DNA of 64,000 nucleotides from Pseudomonas fluorescens (GCF_902497625.1 NZ_CABVGX010000027.1:19969-83968); one strand, 5' to 3'. Counted from the stretch's first letter, positions 9,601 through 19,815 are shown. Notes: generated by a model not told the origin, from the letters alone. Program-made: numbers and translations.

Positions 9601-12600
9601 TTTGCAGTTTTGGCTCTTGCTCGCTCTCGACGACGGCGCTCCAGTCCAGGTACTCGATCGGTGTGCTGCCCGGTTTGTGGATCACTTGCAGCATGTCTTC
9701 GCCGACGTTCCAGCAGAACGACGCGCGCAAGGCTTCGTGACGGGCGTTCACCGCTTGCCAGGCCTGGGCAAACCGCTGCGGATCAAGCTCACTATTGATG
9801 CGGTAACGGTCCTGCATGTAGTAGAGGCCGGTGCCCGGTTCGAGCAAGGTGTGCAGCAGCATGCCTTCCTGCATCGGCGTCAATGGGTATACGTCCTCGA
9901 TGTTGGCCGCCGGGATCGGCAGCGCATCCAGTTGGAGCTGGGTCAGTTTTGCCAGCGGGAAATCCGACGGCGTCAGGCCGCCGGCCGTGTCCTGCAGGCA
10001 GTGCTCAATCACGCTGTGCAATTCGCCGAGGTAGGCGTTCGCCAGATCATCGATGGTCTGCGGATCGTAGCGCTCGGCGCTGAACGTCCAGCGCAGTACC
10101 AGTTCGCCGCCGTAGACCTGACTGTCGACGCTCAGCTCATTGGGCAGCGGGGCATGCTCGTCGTGTGCCGCACCGACCGGTTCGTCGAGCGGAAGGAACA
10201 GTGCGTCGGCGCCGAAGCTCTGGTCGAACTGACCGAGGTAATTGAAGGTGATCGGTGCAACCGGCAGCGCGGCCATGGTCTGCCGGCACAGATCGTCGGC
10301 GAGGTAACGCAGCACCCCATACCCCAACCCCTTGTGCGGCACCGCGCGCAGTTGTTCCTTGATCGCCTTGATCGACGCACCCTGCTCTGCCAAAGGGGTT
10401 AGACGCAACGGATAAGCGCTGGTGAACCAGCCCACGGTGCGGGTCAGGTCGACGTCGTCGAACAGGCTTTCGCGGCCATGGCCCTCGAGCTGAATCAGCG
10501 CCGATTCATGACCGCTCCAGCGGCACACCACTCGGGCCAATGCGTTCAACAGCAGGTCATTGACCTGAGTCCGATAAGCGCTCGGCGCCTGTTGCAGCAA
10601 CTGCCGGGTTGCCTCGGCGTCGAGGCGCACGCTGACGGTTTGCGCGTGCCGATTCTGCCGACCGCCGTCCGCGCGATGGCAGGGTAATTCGGCGCCTGGG
10701 CCCGCCAGTTGCGCCTGCCACCACTTCAACTCTTCACGCAGCGATTCGCTGCCGGCATACGCCTGCAAACGCGCGGCCCAGTCGCGCAAGGCGCTGGTTT
10801 TCGCCGGCAGTCTGACCGACTGTTGGTGTTCCAGTTGACGGTAAACGGACTGCAGATCGTCAAGCACCACGCGCCAGGAAACCCCGTCGACCACCAGGTG
10901 ATGAATGGCGATAAACAAGCGTTGCGCGCCCTCCGGTCCATCGACCAGCAGCACGCGCATCAACGGACCGTGTTGGAGGTTCAGACTGCGCTGGGCATCG
11001 GCGAACAGGGCCGTGCATTTTTCCAACGACGCGACCTGCACCTGCAACAGCACCGGCGCATCGCAGAACGCCTGATGATGGGCTTTCCATTCGCCGGCGC
11101 TTTGCTCAAAACGCAGACGCAGCGCATCGTGCTGCTCGATCACCGCCAGCAGCGCCTGCTCCAGGCGATGCGGTTCCAGTGCCACCGTTGGCGCCAGCAG
11201 CAGTGCCTGATTCCAGTGCTGACGCTGGACAATCTCAGTGTCGAAAAACCAATGCTGGATCGGCGTCAGAAGCGATTCGCCGCTGAGCAATCCTTGCTCG
11301 GCCGTGACCTGTGCAGTGCCGGTGGCAACCGCCGCAAGGGTCTGCACGGTCTGGTGCTGGAACAGATCGCGCGGGCTGAAGTGGATGCCCTGCTGGCGCG
11401 CTCGGCTGACGACCTGGATTGACAGGATCGAATCGCCGCCCAGCTCGAAGAAATTGTCGTTGAGACCGACCTGTTCGACGTTCAGCACAGCGCACCAAAT
11501 GCTCGCCAGGGCCAGCTCAAGTTCGTTGCTCGGGGCTACGTAATGCTGACGGTTGAGCTCCGGATCAGGGGCCGGCAAGGCGCGTCGATCGAGCTTGCCG
11601 TTGGCGGTCAGCGGCATGCTCGGCAGCAGGATCAGGTGCGTCGGCACCATGTAGTCCGGCAACCGGGATTTCAGGTGATTCTTTAGCGCATCGCGCAGTG
11701 CCGCTTGCTGATTTTCATCCTGTGAACCCACGTCGGTGACCAGATAGCCAACCAGCTGTTTGCCGCTCGGCGCGTCGAGCGCAAGCACCACTGCTTCGCG
11801 GATCGAAGGATGTTCCAGCAGTCGGGTCTCGATTTCGCCAAGTTCGATGCGGAAGCCGCGAATCTTCACTTGATGGTCGATACGTCCCAGGTACTCGACC
11901 AGGCCATCAGCGCGCTGCCGCACCAGGTCGCCGGTTCGGTAGATTCGCCCACCATCGGCCATGAACGGGTTAGCGACAAAGCGCTCGGCGGTGATCCCCG
12001 GGCGCTGGTGATAACCCTGCGCCAGACCGGCACCACCGACGCACAACTCGCCGGTCGCGCCTTGCGGCACCAACGCCAGGTCATTGTCGAGAATGTACGC
12101 CACACGCGCACCGATGACGCTGCCGATGGGCACACTGCCCAGGCCTTCTTCGAGCTGCTCCGGCGCCAGACTCGCCAGCGGCATGACCACGGTTTCGGTC
12201 GGGCCATAGGCGTTGAAGAACAGCTCCGGTGTGAAAGCTGCGCGAATCCGCTGCAAATGTTCACCCGTCAATGCTTCGCCACCGGTGATGCACATGCGCA
12301 CCGGCAGGGTGTCACCCTGGGTGGCCAGCCATTGTGCCAACTGGCTGCCGTAACTAGGGGTGAATCCGAGAATATTGATGCGGTGACGGCGAATCAGCCC
12401 ACAGACGTCTTGCGCATCCCACTGCCCTTGAGCCCGCAAAACCACTTGCGCACCACTCAGCAGCGGCACCAGCAAACGTTCGGTGGCGGCGTCGAAGTTG
12501 ATCGAATAGAAGTGCAGTTCGCAGTCGTCCGGGCGCATGCCGAAGCGTTCGATCACGGCACGGCAATGCATAGCGATTTCACCGTGGGACACCACCACGC

Positions 12601-15600
12601 CTTTCGGTTTGCCGGTGGAACCGGAGGTGTAAATCAGGTAGGCCTGATGCTGCGGCAAGCTGACAAACGGCAACTCGCTGGCCGGATCATCGGCCAGTGC
12701 CGCGGCGTCGTCTTCCAGGCACCAGCGCTCAACACCCGGCGGCAATTCGCCTAACGCGTCAAACATCGCTGCGTCGCTGAGCAGCAAACCGACGCCGCTG
12801 TCTTCGATCATGTAATGCAAACGATCAAGCGGGTATTCCGGATCCAGCGGCACGTACGCGCCGCCGGCCTTGAGAATCGCCAGCAGGCCGATGACCATTT
12901 CCAGCGAACGTTCCAGTGCCAGGCCGACGCGCACCTGCGGCCCGACACCGCGCTCGCGCAGTACCCAGGCCAGGCGATTGGCGCGGCGGTCGAGCTCGGC
13001 GTAGCTCAGGGTTTCATCGGCAAACGTCAGCGCCGGCGCGTCGCCACGGATGAGTGCCTGTTCGCTGAACAATTGATGAATGCACTGATCGAGACGATGC
13101 TCGCCCGGCTCGACACCGAGGCTGTCCAGCAGCGATTGCTGTTCGCTCGCGTCCAGCAGCGGCAGTTCGCCAAGGCGTTGCTGCGGGTCGGCGAGCAGCG
13201 CTTCCAGCAGAGTGCGCCAGTGCCCGGCCATGCGCCCAATGCGCGGTTCATCAAACAGATCGGTGCTGTAAGTCAGGCAGCAACCGAGGCGATGATCGAG
13301 GTCGGTGACCTCCAGGTTGAGGTCGAACTTGGTCGCGCGGGCATCGTTGGCCAGGTACTCGACAGTCATGCCGGCGAGTGTGCGGCTCTGCTGAAACTCC
13401 CAGCGCTGCACGTTGCACATCACCTGAAACAGCGGGTTGTACGCGGCGCTGCGTGGCGGCTGCAAGGCTTCGACCAGATGATCGAAGGGCAAGTCCTGAT
13501 GCGACTGACCTTCGATGACGGTGTGGCGGACCTGCTCGAACAACTCCGCGACGGACATTTGCCCGTCGAGCTGGCAGCGCAGTACCTGGGTATTGAGGAA
13601 AGCGCCGATCAGCCCTTCGCTTTCCGGCCGAATCCGGTTGGCCACCGGCGCCCCGATGCGCAGGTCGGTCTGGCCGCTGTAGCGGTAAAGCAGCACGGCC
13701 AGCGCGGCAGTCATGGTCATGAACAGGGTCAGACCGTTCTGCGCATTGAACGCCCGGACCCGGCCAGCCAGCTCATCGCTCAGATCGAAGCGGTACAGCT
13801 CGCCCCGATGACTTTGCATCGCAGGACGCGGCCGGTCGGCGGGTAGCTCCAGCAGCGGATGTTCCCGACCCAGTTGGGCCGTCCAGTAATCGAGCTGACG
13901 CTGACGTTCACCGGATTCCAGCCACTGCCGCTGCCAGACGCTGTAATCGAGGTATTGCACCGGCAAGGGTTGCAACGGCGATTCGCGGTCATCGACGAAT
14001 GCTTCATACAGCGCGCTGAGTTCGCGGGCGAAAATGTCCATTGCCCAGCCTTCGGTGACGATGTGATGCAGGGTCAGCACCAGATAGTGCTCATGCTCGG
14101 CAGTCTTGACCAGGCAGGCGCGCAGCAGCGGGCCGGTCTCCAGATCGAACGGCTGGTGCGCCTCGCTGTCGGCCAGCGCTTGCACTCGTTGCTCGCGCAA
14201 GTCGGGGTTCAGCGCTGAAAAATCTTTCCAGTCCATGCGTAGGCCGGTTTGGGCGTGCACCCGCTGTTGCGCCACGCCGTCGACGCTCGGGAACGTAGTG
14301 CGCAAGGTTTCGTGGCGAATGATCAGTGCCTGCAATGCCGCCTCGAACCGTCCGACATCAAGCACTCCACGCAGCCGCGCCATGCCGCCGACGTTGTAGG
14401 CCGGGCTGTCGGGCTCCATCTGCCAGAGGAACCACATGCGTTGCTGTGAGTAAGAGAGCGGCACCGGTTTGCGCCGATCGACGCTGGCGATGGGCGGCTG
14501 TTTGTTGGTGCTGCCGCTGACCTGAATCAGCCGAACCTGTTCAGCGAAGGCACCGAGTTCACTGTGCTCGAACAATGTCCGCAAGGGCAGCTCGACGTCA
14601 CAGGCCTGACGGCTGCGCGAGATGATTTGCGTGGCCAACAGCGAGTGGCCGCCGAGCGCAAAAAAGTCATCGCGCAGACCGATTTGCGCGAGGCCCAGCA
14701 CATCGCGCCAGACAGCGGCGATCTGTTGCTCCAGCGCCGTGATCGGCTCGACGTGTTCGCGCACCTGCCAGTGCGGTTCAGGTAAAGCGCGGCGGTCGAG
14801 TTTGCCGCTGGGGCTGAGCGGCATCTGCTGCAGACGCATCAGTTGTGCCGGGACCATATATTCAGGCAACCCGGCTGCCAGCGCAGCGCTGAGGCGAGCG
14901 CGTTGTTGCTCGGCAGCTTCGTTGCAATCAGAGGCGGTGTAGTAACCGATCAACTGCTCACCGGCCGCCGTTTCGCGCACCAGCACCACGGCTTGAGCGA
15001 CGCCGGCCTGGGCGAGCAGGTGCGCTTCGATTTCCTGCGGTTCGACGCGAAAGCCGCGCAGTTTGACCTGCTGGTCGAGACGCCCCAGGTATTCGATCAC
15101 GCCATCGGCACTCCAGCGCGCACGGTCGCCGGTGCGATAAAGCCGCGCGCCCTGCCCGCCCAGTGGATCGACCACAAAGCGTTCGGCGGTCAAACCCGGT
15201 CGGCCAAGATAGCCACGCGCCAGACCGGTGCCGCTGATGCACAGTTCACCTGGCACGCCGGCCGGCAGCGGGTTGAGCTCGCCGTCGAGCACTCGACAGA
15301 TGACATTGCCCAGCGGCCGCCCGATTGGCGAACGCTCGCCATCATCCGTTGTGCAGTGCCAGTGGGTGACATTGATCGCGGTTTCGGTGGGGCCATAGCG
15401 GTTGTGCAATTGCGCCGCCGGCAACTGTGCCAGCACACGGTCGCGCACCTCGGTTGGCAAGGCTTCGCCACCGGAGAAAAGCCGTCGCAGGCTGGTGCAT
15501 TCAGCGCTGAGCGGCTCTTCGATAAACAACGAGAGCAGAGGCGGCACAAAGTGCAACGTGGTCACGCCGTATTGCCGAACCAGTTGGGCGATGCGTAGCG

Positions 15601-18600
15601 GATCACGATGTTCGCCCGGCCCGGCCAGCAGCAGCCGGGCACCGGTGATCAGCGGCCAGAAGCATTCCCACACCGAGACGTCGAAACTGATCGGCGCCTT
15701 TTGCATCAGCACGTCGCTGTCGTTCAGTTGATAGGTGTTCTGCATCCATTGCAGGCGTTCGGCGAGTGCTGCGTGGGTGTTGCTGACGCCTTTGGGCTGG
15801 CCCGTCGAACCCGAGGTGTAAATCACATACGCGAGGTTGTCGCCCTGCAGATGCAGGCCCGGCGCCTGACTTGGCCAGCTCTCCAGATGCAGCGCATCCA
15901 TGGCGATGACGCTGACACCAGCGCTGGCCGGCAGACGATCAAGCAAAGCGGTCTGCGTGAGCAGCAGCTCGACGCCGCTGTCGCCGAGCATGTAGGCCAG
16001 GCGCTCGACCGGGTAGTCCGGATCCAGCGGCACGTAGGCTCCGCCCGCCTTGAGGATCGCCAGCAGGCCGATCAGCAGTTGCGGCGAACGCTCGGCCGCA
16101 ATGGCCACGCAGACGTCCGGGCCGACACCTTTGTCGCGCAAGTAATGCGCCAGACGGTTGGCCCGGGTGTGCAGTTCGGTAAAGTCGAGGCTGCCACCGT
16201 CCCACATCAGCGCGGTACTTAGCGGTGAGCGCCGCGCCTGCTCGTTGAGCAGTTCCGGCAGCCAGTGGCGCGCCGGAGCACACGGCGCGGCGCTCCAGTC
16301 CTGTTGCAGATCCTGCTCGCTCGGCGTCAGCAACTGCAGGTCGCCGATAGCGGTTTTCGGCGCGGCACATATGCCTTTGAGCAGGTTGCAGAAATGTTGC
16401 GCGAGACGTTCGATGGTCGATGCCTCGAACAGTTCGCTGGCGTAATCGAACGACAGGCTCAGGCGTCCGTTGCGGTCTTCCTCGCTGTGCAGTTGCAGAT
16501 CGAACTTGGCTTCGCGGCTGTGCCACGGCAGTTCTTCGGCAAGCAATCCCGGCAAGCGGCGCAGCGCACTCAGGTCCCGTTGCTGATGGTTGAACATGAC
16601 CTGGAACAGGCCTCGTTCGCGCGCCTGCGCAAATGCTTCGAGCAACTGCTCAAACGGCAGGTCCTGATGCGCTTGTGCGCCCAATGTGGCCTGGCGGGTT
16701 TGCGCCAATAGCTCAACGAAAGACAGCCGCAGGTCCACCTCTGCACGCAGCACCTGGGTATTGATAAAGAAGCCGATCAGCCCATGGGTTTCCAGGCGTG
16801 GACGGTTGGCATTAGGCACGCCGACGCGGATGTCGCGCTGGCCGCTGTAGCGGTGCAGCAGGCTCTGAAACGCCGCCAGCAAGAGCATGAACGGCGTGGC
16901 CTCATGAGTCTGCGCAGTCTGTCGAATCACTTCGCTCAACGCTGAGCCGAGTTTGATCGAATGACGCGCCGCACTGAAAGTCTGTTGCGCTGAACGCGGG
17001 TGATCGGTAGCCAGATTGAGGGGCGGATGCTCTTCGCCCAACTGCGCTTTCCAGTACGCCAACTGCCGCTCGCCCTCGCCTTGCGCCAGCCATTGACGCT
17101 GCCAGCTGCCGTAATCGGCGTACTGCGTCGGCAATGCTGCGAGCGTCGCAGTCTGGCCTTGAGAGGCGGCGGCATACAGGCGCGAAAACTCATCGATCAG
17201 CACGTTCAGCGACCAGCCGTCGGCGATGATGTGATGCAGCGTCACCAGCAACTGATGATCGTCCTCGTCCAGGCGCACCAGCGTCACCCGCAGCAGCAGC
17301 CCCTTCTGCAGATCGAACTGGGCACGCGCTTCCTCCTCACGGATCTGCAGAGCACGGATTTCACGCTCGGCCTCGGGCAGCTCGCTGAGGTCGATCAATT
17401 GCAGGTTGAGTCTGGCATCAGCATCGACCTGCTGCAGCGCCACACCATCACGCTCGACGAACCGTGTGCGCAGGGATTCGTGGCGGTCGATCAACTGCTG
17501 AAAACTGATGCGCAAGGCGTTTTCATCCAGTCCACCACGCAAGCGCAAAGCGCCGGGAATGTTGTAGGCGCTGCTCTGCGGATCAAGTTGCCAGGTGATC
17601 CACAGACGGTTTTGCGCGAGCGATTGCGGCAACGCCTCGCTACGCGACAACCGCGGGATGGTGCCTTGGGCGAGGCCGCCATCCTGTTGAAGTCGGGCCA
17701 CGGCAACTGCAAAAGCGCCGAGGGTTGGCGCTTCGAACAGCAGGCGCAGATTCAGCTCCAGGCTGAGCTCTTCACGCAGTCGCGCAACCATCTGCGTGGC
17801 GGCGATGGAGTTGCCACCGAGCAAGAAGAAATGGTCATCGCTGTCGACCTGCGCAACCTGCAATTGCTCGGACCAGATTCGGCCGATCAGGGTCTGCAGC
17901 TTCGAAGCTGAGTCGAGTGCTACAGAATTGTCCATGCTCGCCGACGGGAACAGCGCATAGCTGTCGAGGCTGCCATCGGCCAGGCGATTACGGCACGCCG
18001 AGCGTTGCAGTTTGCCGCTGGAGGTCTTCGGCAATGCGCCAGGATTGAGCAATGCCACCACACTCGGCGCTTCCTGATACGCCTGCGCCACTGCTTGACG
18101 GATGGCTTTGATCAACGCATCCGGGGGCAGGATTTTCTGTACGCTGCGGCTGATTTCTGCGGCGACGCCGATGCTCTCCTGACCGCCGACATTTACTGCA
18201 AACGCGGCGACCCGACCTTTGCGCACCACTTCCACTTCGCGCTCGATGATCTGCTCGATGTCTTGCGGATAGAGGTTTTGCCCGCGCACGATCAGCAAGT
18301 CTTTCAAGCGCCCGGTGATGAACAGTTCACCCTCGCGGATGAACCCCAGATCACCGGTGCGCAGCCAGGTGCGGCCGGCCTGTTCGACAAAGGTTTGCGC
18401 CGACGCTTGCCGGTTGCGCCAGTAACCGTGGGCGATGCTCGGCCCGGTTGCCCAGACTTCGCCGACGGAGTTGTCGGCCAGCCCGGTGAGCGCGAGCGGA
18501 TCGACGATCTGCACCGCGTGATCCGGCTGACTGATGCCGCAACTCACGATCGCAGTCCCCTCGCCCCGCTGGACACGGTTTTGCGCCAGTGCCTGCTCGT

Positions 18601-19639
18601 CCACGCGCAGGTTGCCGATCCCCTGCCCCCGCGCAGTGCCGGTGACGAACAGCGTGGCTTCGGCCAAACCGTAAGACGCCATGAAATTGTCCTGGGTGAA
18701 ACCGCACGGCGCGAACTTCTCGGCGAAGCGTTCCAGGGTGTCGAGACGAATCGGTTCCGAGCCGGAATAAGCCACTCGCCAACCACTCAGATCGAGGCGT
18801 GCCAGCGCCGATTCGCTGATCCGTTCACTGCACAGGCGATAGGCAAAATCAGGACCGCCGCTGATGGTGCCGCGGTATTCGCTGATCGCTTCCAGCCAGC
18901 GCATGGGTCGACCCAGAAAGTACGCAGGCGACATCAGCACGCAAGGCACGCCGCTGAAAATCGGCTGCAACAGGCCGCCGATCAAGCCCATGTCGTGGTA
19001 CAGCGGCAGCCAGCTGACGATCACGTCATCAGGGTTGAGGTCGATGCCGAAGCCGTGACGAATCAGCAATTCATTGGCGACCAGATTGCCGTGGCTGACT
19101 TGCACACCTTTGGGCAACGCGGTGGAGCCGGAGGTGTATTGCAGGAAAGCGATGTGGTCATGATCGAGATCCGGCTCGAGCCAATGCCCGGCCAGCTCAG
19201 CTGCCAATGTATCCACGCACAGCAGAGGCGGCGCACCTTCGATTTGCTGCAAAGCATCTTGCAGACCGGAGCTTGTCAGCAACATGCGCGGTTCGGCATC
19301 GCTGATGATCGACAGCAGACGCTCCTGATGATGACGCTTGGCCGATTCCGGCGGGTAAGCCGGTACCGCGATTACGCCCGCATACAAACAACCGAAAAAC
19401 GCCGCTACGTAGTCCGCTCCACTGGGAAACAGCAGCACAGCACGATCACCGAAATCCGCTTGCTCCTGCAACGCGCCTGCAATCATCCGCGCCCGTTGAT
19501 CCAGCTCGCGATAACTGAGCACCACGGTCTGATCTGCGGTGTCGGCGAGGAAGCGCAAAGCTACCCGATCCGGAGTCAGCGCCGCGCGGCGCTGAAGGGC
19601 CTGGACGAGAGTTCTTGGGATTTCGAACGCGTTGGTCAT
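6656..19639 (-). CDS. pvdL: Pyoverdine chromophore nonribosomal peptide synthetase PvdL
   Basis: A 4327-residue NRPS; start MTNAFEIPRTLVQAL at 19639, with AGGAAA upstream. It assembles the acyl-L-Glu-D-Tyr-L-Dab precursor of the pyoverdine chromophore in the cytoplasm. Visible order, with approximate residues: acyl-AMP ligase (YTSGSTALPKG ~175); carrier LGGNS ~608; condensation HHIIADG ~805; adenylation YTSGSTGQPKG ~1270; carrier LGGHS ~1665; condensation HHIVTEG ~1860; adenylation ~2340; carrier LGGDS ~2733; epimerisation HHLVVDG ~2918; condensation HHILIDAW ~3385; adenylation ~3870; carrier LGGHS ~4260; short tail. No thioesterase is present, as expected for a chain handed to another NRPS. 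Binding-pocket residues read by eye are DVWHFGRIN for the first amino-acid module (Glu-like) and DIWELTADD for the last (Dab). The LGGDS carrier before the epimerisation domain fits D-Tyr. Divergent from pvdS. Confidence 0.97.
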   Translation of the reverse strand: MTNAFEIPRTLVQALQRRAALTPDRVALRFLADTADQTVVLSYRELDQRARMIAGALQEQADFGDRAVLLFPSGADYVAAFFGCLYAGVIAVPAYPPESAKRHHQERLLSIISDAEPRMLLTSSGLQDALQQIEGAPPLLCVDTLAAELAGHWLEPDLDHDHIAFLQYTSGSTALPKGVQVSHGNLVANELLIRHGFGIDLNPDDVIVSWLPLYHDMGLIGGLLQPIFSGVPCVLMSPAYFLGRPMRWLEAISEYRGTISGGPDFAYRLCSERISESALARLDLSGWRVAYSGSEPIRLDTLERFAEKFAPCGFTQDNFMASYGLAEATLFVTGTARGQGIGNLRVDEQALAQNRVQRGEGTAIVSCGISQPDHAVQIVDPLALTGLADNSVGEVWATGPSIAHGYWRNRQASAQTFVEQAGRTWLRTGDLGFIREGELFITGRLKDLLIVRGQNLYPQDIEQIIEREVEVVRKGRVAAFAVNVGGQESIGVAAEISRSVQKILPPDALIKAIRQAVAQAYQEAPSVVALLNPGALPKTSSGKLQRSACRNRLADGSLDSYALFPSASMDNSVALDSASKLQTLIGRIWSEQLQVAQVDSDDHFFLLGGNSIAATQMVARLREELSLELNLRLLFEAPTLGAFAVAVARLQQDGGLAQGTIPRLSRSEALPQSLAQNRLWITWQLDPQSSAYNIPGALRLRGGLDENALRISFQQLIDRHESLRTRFVERDGVALQQVDADARLNLQLIDLSELPEAEREIRALQIREEEARAQFDLQKGLLLRVTLVRLDEDDHQLLVTLHHIIADGWSLNVLIDEFSRLYAAASQGQTATLAALPTQYADYGSWQRQWLAQGEGERQLAYWKAQLGEEHPPLNLATDHPRSAQQTFSAARHSIKLGSALSEVIRQTAQTHEATPFMLLLAAFQSLLHRYSGQRDIRVGVPNANRPRLETHGLIGFFINTQVLRAEVDLRLSFVELLAQTRQATLGAQAHQDLPFEQLLEAFAQARERGLFQVMFNHQQRDLSALRRLPGLLAEELPWHSREAKFDLQLHSEEDRNGRLSLSFDYASELFEASTIERLAQHFCNLLKGICAAPKTAIGDLQLLTPSEQDLQQDWSAAPCAPARHWLPELLNEQARRSPLSTALMWDGGSLDFTELHTRANRLAHYLRDKGVGPDVCVAIAAERSPQLLIGLLAILKAGGAYVPLDPDYPVERLAYMLGDSGVELLLTQTALLDRLPASAGVSVIAMDALHLESWPSQAPGLHLQGDNLAYVIYTSGSTGQPKGVSNTHAALAERLQWMQNTYQLNDSDVLMQKAPISFDVSVWECFWPLITGARLLLAGPGEHRDPLRIAQLVRQYGVTTLHFVPPLLSLFIEEPLSAECTSLRRLFSGGEALPTEVRDRVLAQLPAAQLHNRYGPTETAINVTHWHCTTDDGERSPIGRPLGNVICRVLDGELNPLPAGVPGELCISGTGLARGYLGRPGLTAERFVVDPLGGQGARLYRTGDRARWSADGVIEYLGRLDQQVKLRGFRVEPQEIEAHLLAQAGVAQAVVLVRETAAGEQLIGYYTASDCNEAAEQQRARLSAALAAGLPEYMVPAQLMRLQQMPLSPSGKLDRRALPEPHWQVREHVEPITALEQQIAAVWRDVLGLAQIGLRDDFFALGGHSLLATQIISRSRQACDVELPLRTLFEHSELGAFAEQVRLIQVSGSTNKQPPIASVDRRKPVPLSYSQQRMWFLWQMEPDSPAYNVGGMARLRGVLDVGRFEAALQALIIRHETLRTTFPSVDGVAQQRVHAQTGLRMDWKDFSALNPDLREQRVQALADSEAHQPFDLETGPLLRACLVKTAEHEHYLVLTLHHIVTEGWAMDIFARELSALYEAFVDDRESPLQPLPVQYLDYSVWQRQWLESGERQRQLDYWTAQLGREHPLLELPADRPRPAMQSHRGELYRFDLSDELAGRVRAFNAQNGLTLFMTMTAALAVLLYRYSGQTDLRIGAPVANRIRPESEGLIGAFLNTQVLRCQLDGQMSVAELFEQVRHTVIEGQSHQDLPFDHLVEALQPPRSAAYNPLFQVMCNVQRWEFQQSRTLAGMTVEYLANDARATKFDLNLEVTDLDHRLGCCLTYSTDLFDEPRIGRMAGHWRTLLEALLADPQQRLGELPLLDASEQQSLLDSLGVEPGEHRLDQCIHQLFSEQALIRGDAPALTFADETLSYAELDRRANRLAWVLRERGVGPQVRVGLALERSLEMVIGLLAILKAGGAYVPLDPEYPLDRLHYMIEDSGVGLLLSDAAMFDALGELPPGVERWCLEDDAAALADDPASELPFVSLPQHQAYLIYTSGSTGKPKGVVVSHGEIAMHCRAVIERFGMRPDDCELHFYSINFDAATERLLVPLLSGAQVVLRAQGQWDAQDVCGLIRRHRINILGFTPSYGSQLAQWLATQGDTLPVRMCITGGEALTGEHLQRIRAAFTPELFFNAYGPTETVVMPLASLAPEQLEEGLGSVPIGSVIGARVAYILDNDLALVPQGATGELCVGGAGLAQGYHQRPGITAERFVANPFMADGGRIYRTGDLVRQRADGLVEYLGRIDHQVKIRGFRIELGEIETRLLEHPSIREAVVLALDAPSGKQLVGYLVTDVGSQDENQQAALRDALKNHLKSRLPDYMVPTHLILLPSMPLTANGKLDRRALPAPDPELNRQHYVAPSNELELALASIWCAVLNVEQVGLNDNFFELGGDSILSIQVVSRARQQGIHFSPRDLFQHQTVQTLAAVATGTAQVTAEQGLLSGESLLTPIQHWFFDTEIVQRQHWNQALLLAPTVALEPHRLEQALLAVIEQHDALRLRFEQSAGEWKAHHQAFCDAPVLLQVQVASLEKCTALFADAQRSLNLQHGPLMRVLLVDGPEGAQRLFIAIHHLVVDGVSWRVVLDDLQSVYRQLEHQQSVRLPAKTSALRDWAARLQAYAGSESLREELKWWQAQLAGPGAELPCHRADGGRQNRHAQTVSVRLDAEATRQLLQQAPSAYRTQVNDLLLNALARVVCRWSGHESALIQLEGHGRESLFDDVDLTRTVGWFTSAYPLRLTPLAEQGASIKAIKEQLRAVPHKGLGYGVLRYLADDLCRQTMAALPVAPITFNYLGQFDQSFGADALFLPLDEPVGAAHDEHAPLPNELSVDSQVYGGELVLRWTFSAERYDPQTIDDLANAYLGELHSVIEHCLQDTAGGLTPSDFPLAKLTQLQLDALPIPAANIEDVYPLTPMQEGMLLHTLLEPGTGLYYMQDRYRINSELDPQRFAQAWQAVNARHEALRASFCWNVGEDMLQVIHKPGSTPIEYLDWSAVVESEQEPKLQTLLKSEREAGFDLLHQAPFHLRLIKVGAARYWFMMSNHHILIDAWCRSLLMNDFFEIYTALGEGRDAQLPLPPRYRDYIGWLQRQSLTEARQWWKSNLQGFERTTPIPSDRPFLREHAGDSGGMIVGDRYTRLDARDGARLRQLAQAHQLTINTFAQAAWALVLRRLSGDRDVLFGVTVAGRPVEMPEMQRTVGLFINSVALRVKIPEDEQPCSVREWLSGLLDSNMQLREYEYLPLVSIQENSELPKGQPLFDSLFVFENAPVEVSVLDRAQSLNATSDSGRTHTNFPLTAVCYPGDDLGLHLSYDQRYFDESTIERMLAEFKRLLLALVEGFHGEMADLPLLGADERGFLLHGCNQSEHDYPLQQSYVALFETQVARHPQRIAASCLDRQLTYFELNRRSNRLGHALIAAGVGLDQPVALLAERNLDLLGMIIGSFKAGAGYLPLDPALPSPRLGRIIELSRTPLLVCTRSCHEQAVALLDAFACTNRPKLLVWEEVQASAVALDNPGVYSGPDNLAYVIYTSGSTGLPKGVMVEQRGMLNNQFSKVPYLNLSEADVIAQTASQSFDISVWQFLAAPLFGARVDIVPNTLAHDPQGLLAHVSAQGITVLESVPSLIQGMLAQERMSLDGLRWMLPTGEAMPPELARQWLLRYPEIGLVNAYGPAECSDDVAFFRVDLASTRGSYLPIGTPTDNNRLYLLDGALELVPLGAVGELCVAGTGVGRGYVSDPSRTAQVFVPNPLGAQGDRLYRTGDLARRRTDGVLEYVGRTDQQVKIRGYRIELGEIEARLHEQPEIRDAAVGVQEGANGKHLVGYLVATASALNPGERLERIKQRLRAELPEYMVPLHWLWLERMPLNANGKLDRKLLPALEIGQLQSQDYQPPRNELEQTLADIWAQVLKVERVGVEDNFFELGGHSLLATQIASRVQKTLQRDVPLRAMFECSTVAELATYINALASSDMTEEKVDRLNDLLAELEGL

Positions 19640-19791
19640 GAGTTTCCTGCCTGAATTCGGCTTGCAAGAGGTATCGGTGTTGTGCCGCCACCCCCGTTGG
19701 GGGCATGCAGGGCGTGGTCTTCGGCGACCGCGCAGGGCATAGGGAAATGCGCCTGTAAACGAGCTTTCATTCCGTTCCATTACCAATGAGT

Positions 19792-19815
19792 ACGGATGAG
19801 GCCGGCAATTAATTA
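19792..19815 (-). promoter_or_regulatory. Candidate PvdS-dependent promoter of pvdL
   Basis: On the minus strand TAATT (19815-19811) is followed after exactly 16 bases by CGT (19794-19792). The PvdS/iron-starvation consensus is TAAAT-N16/17-CGT, so one base in the -35 part differs. The site lies about 155 bases upstream of the pvdL ATG. Spacing and context support it; the mismatch keeps confidence moderate. Confidence 0.5.

Noticed and set aside
8969..10402. Long plus-strand frames opposite pvdL (also 7655-8938, 12815-13846, 18005-19654)
   Set aside because: Antisense frames kept open by GC-rich codon bias; products are His/Gln/Arg-rich and match nothing, while the minus strand carries continuous NRPS domains.
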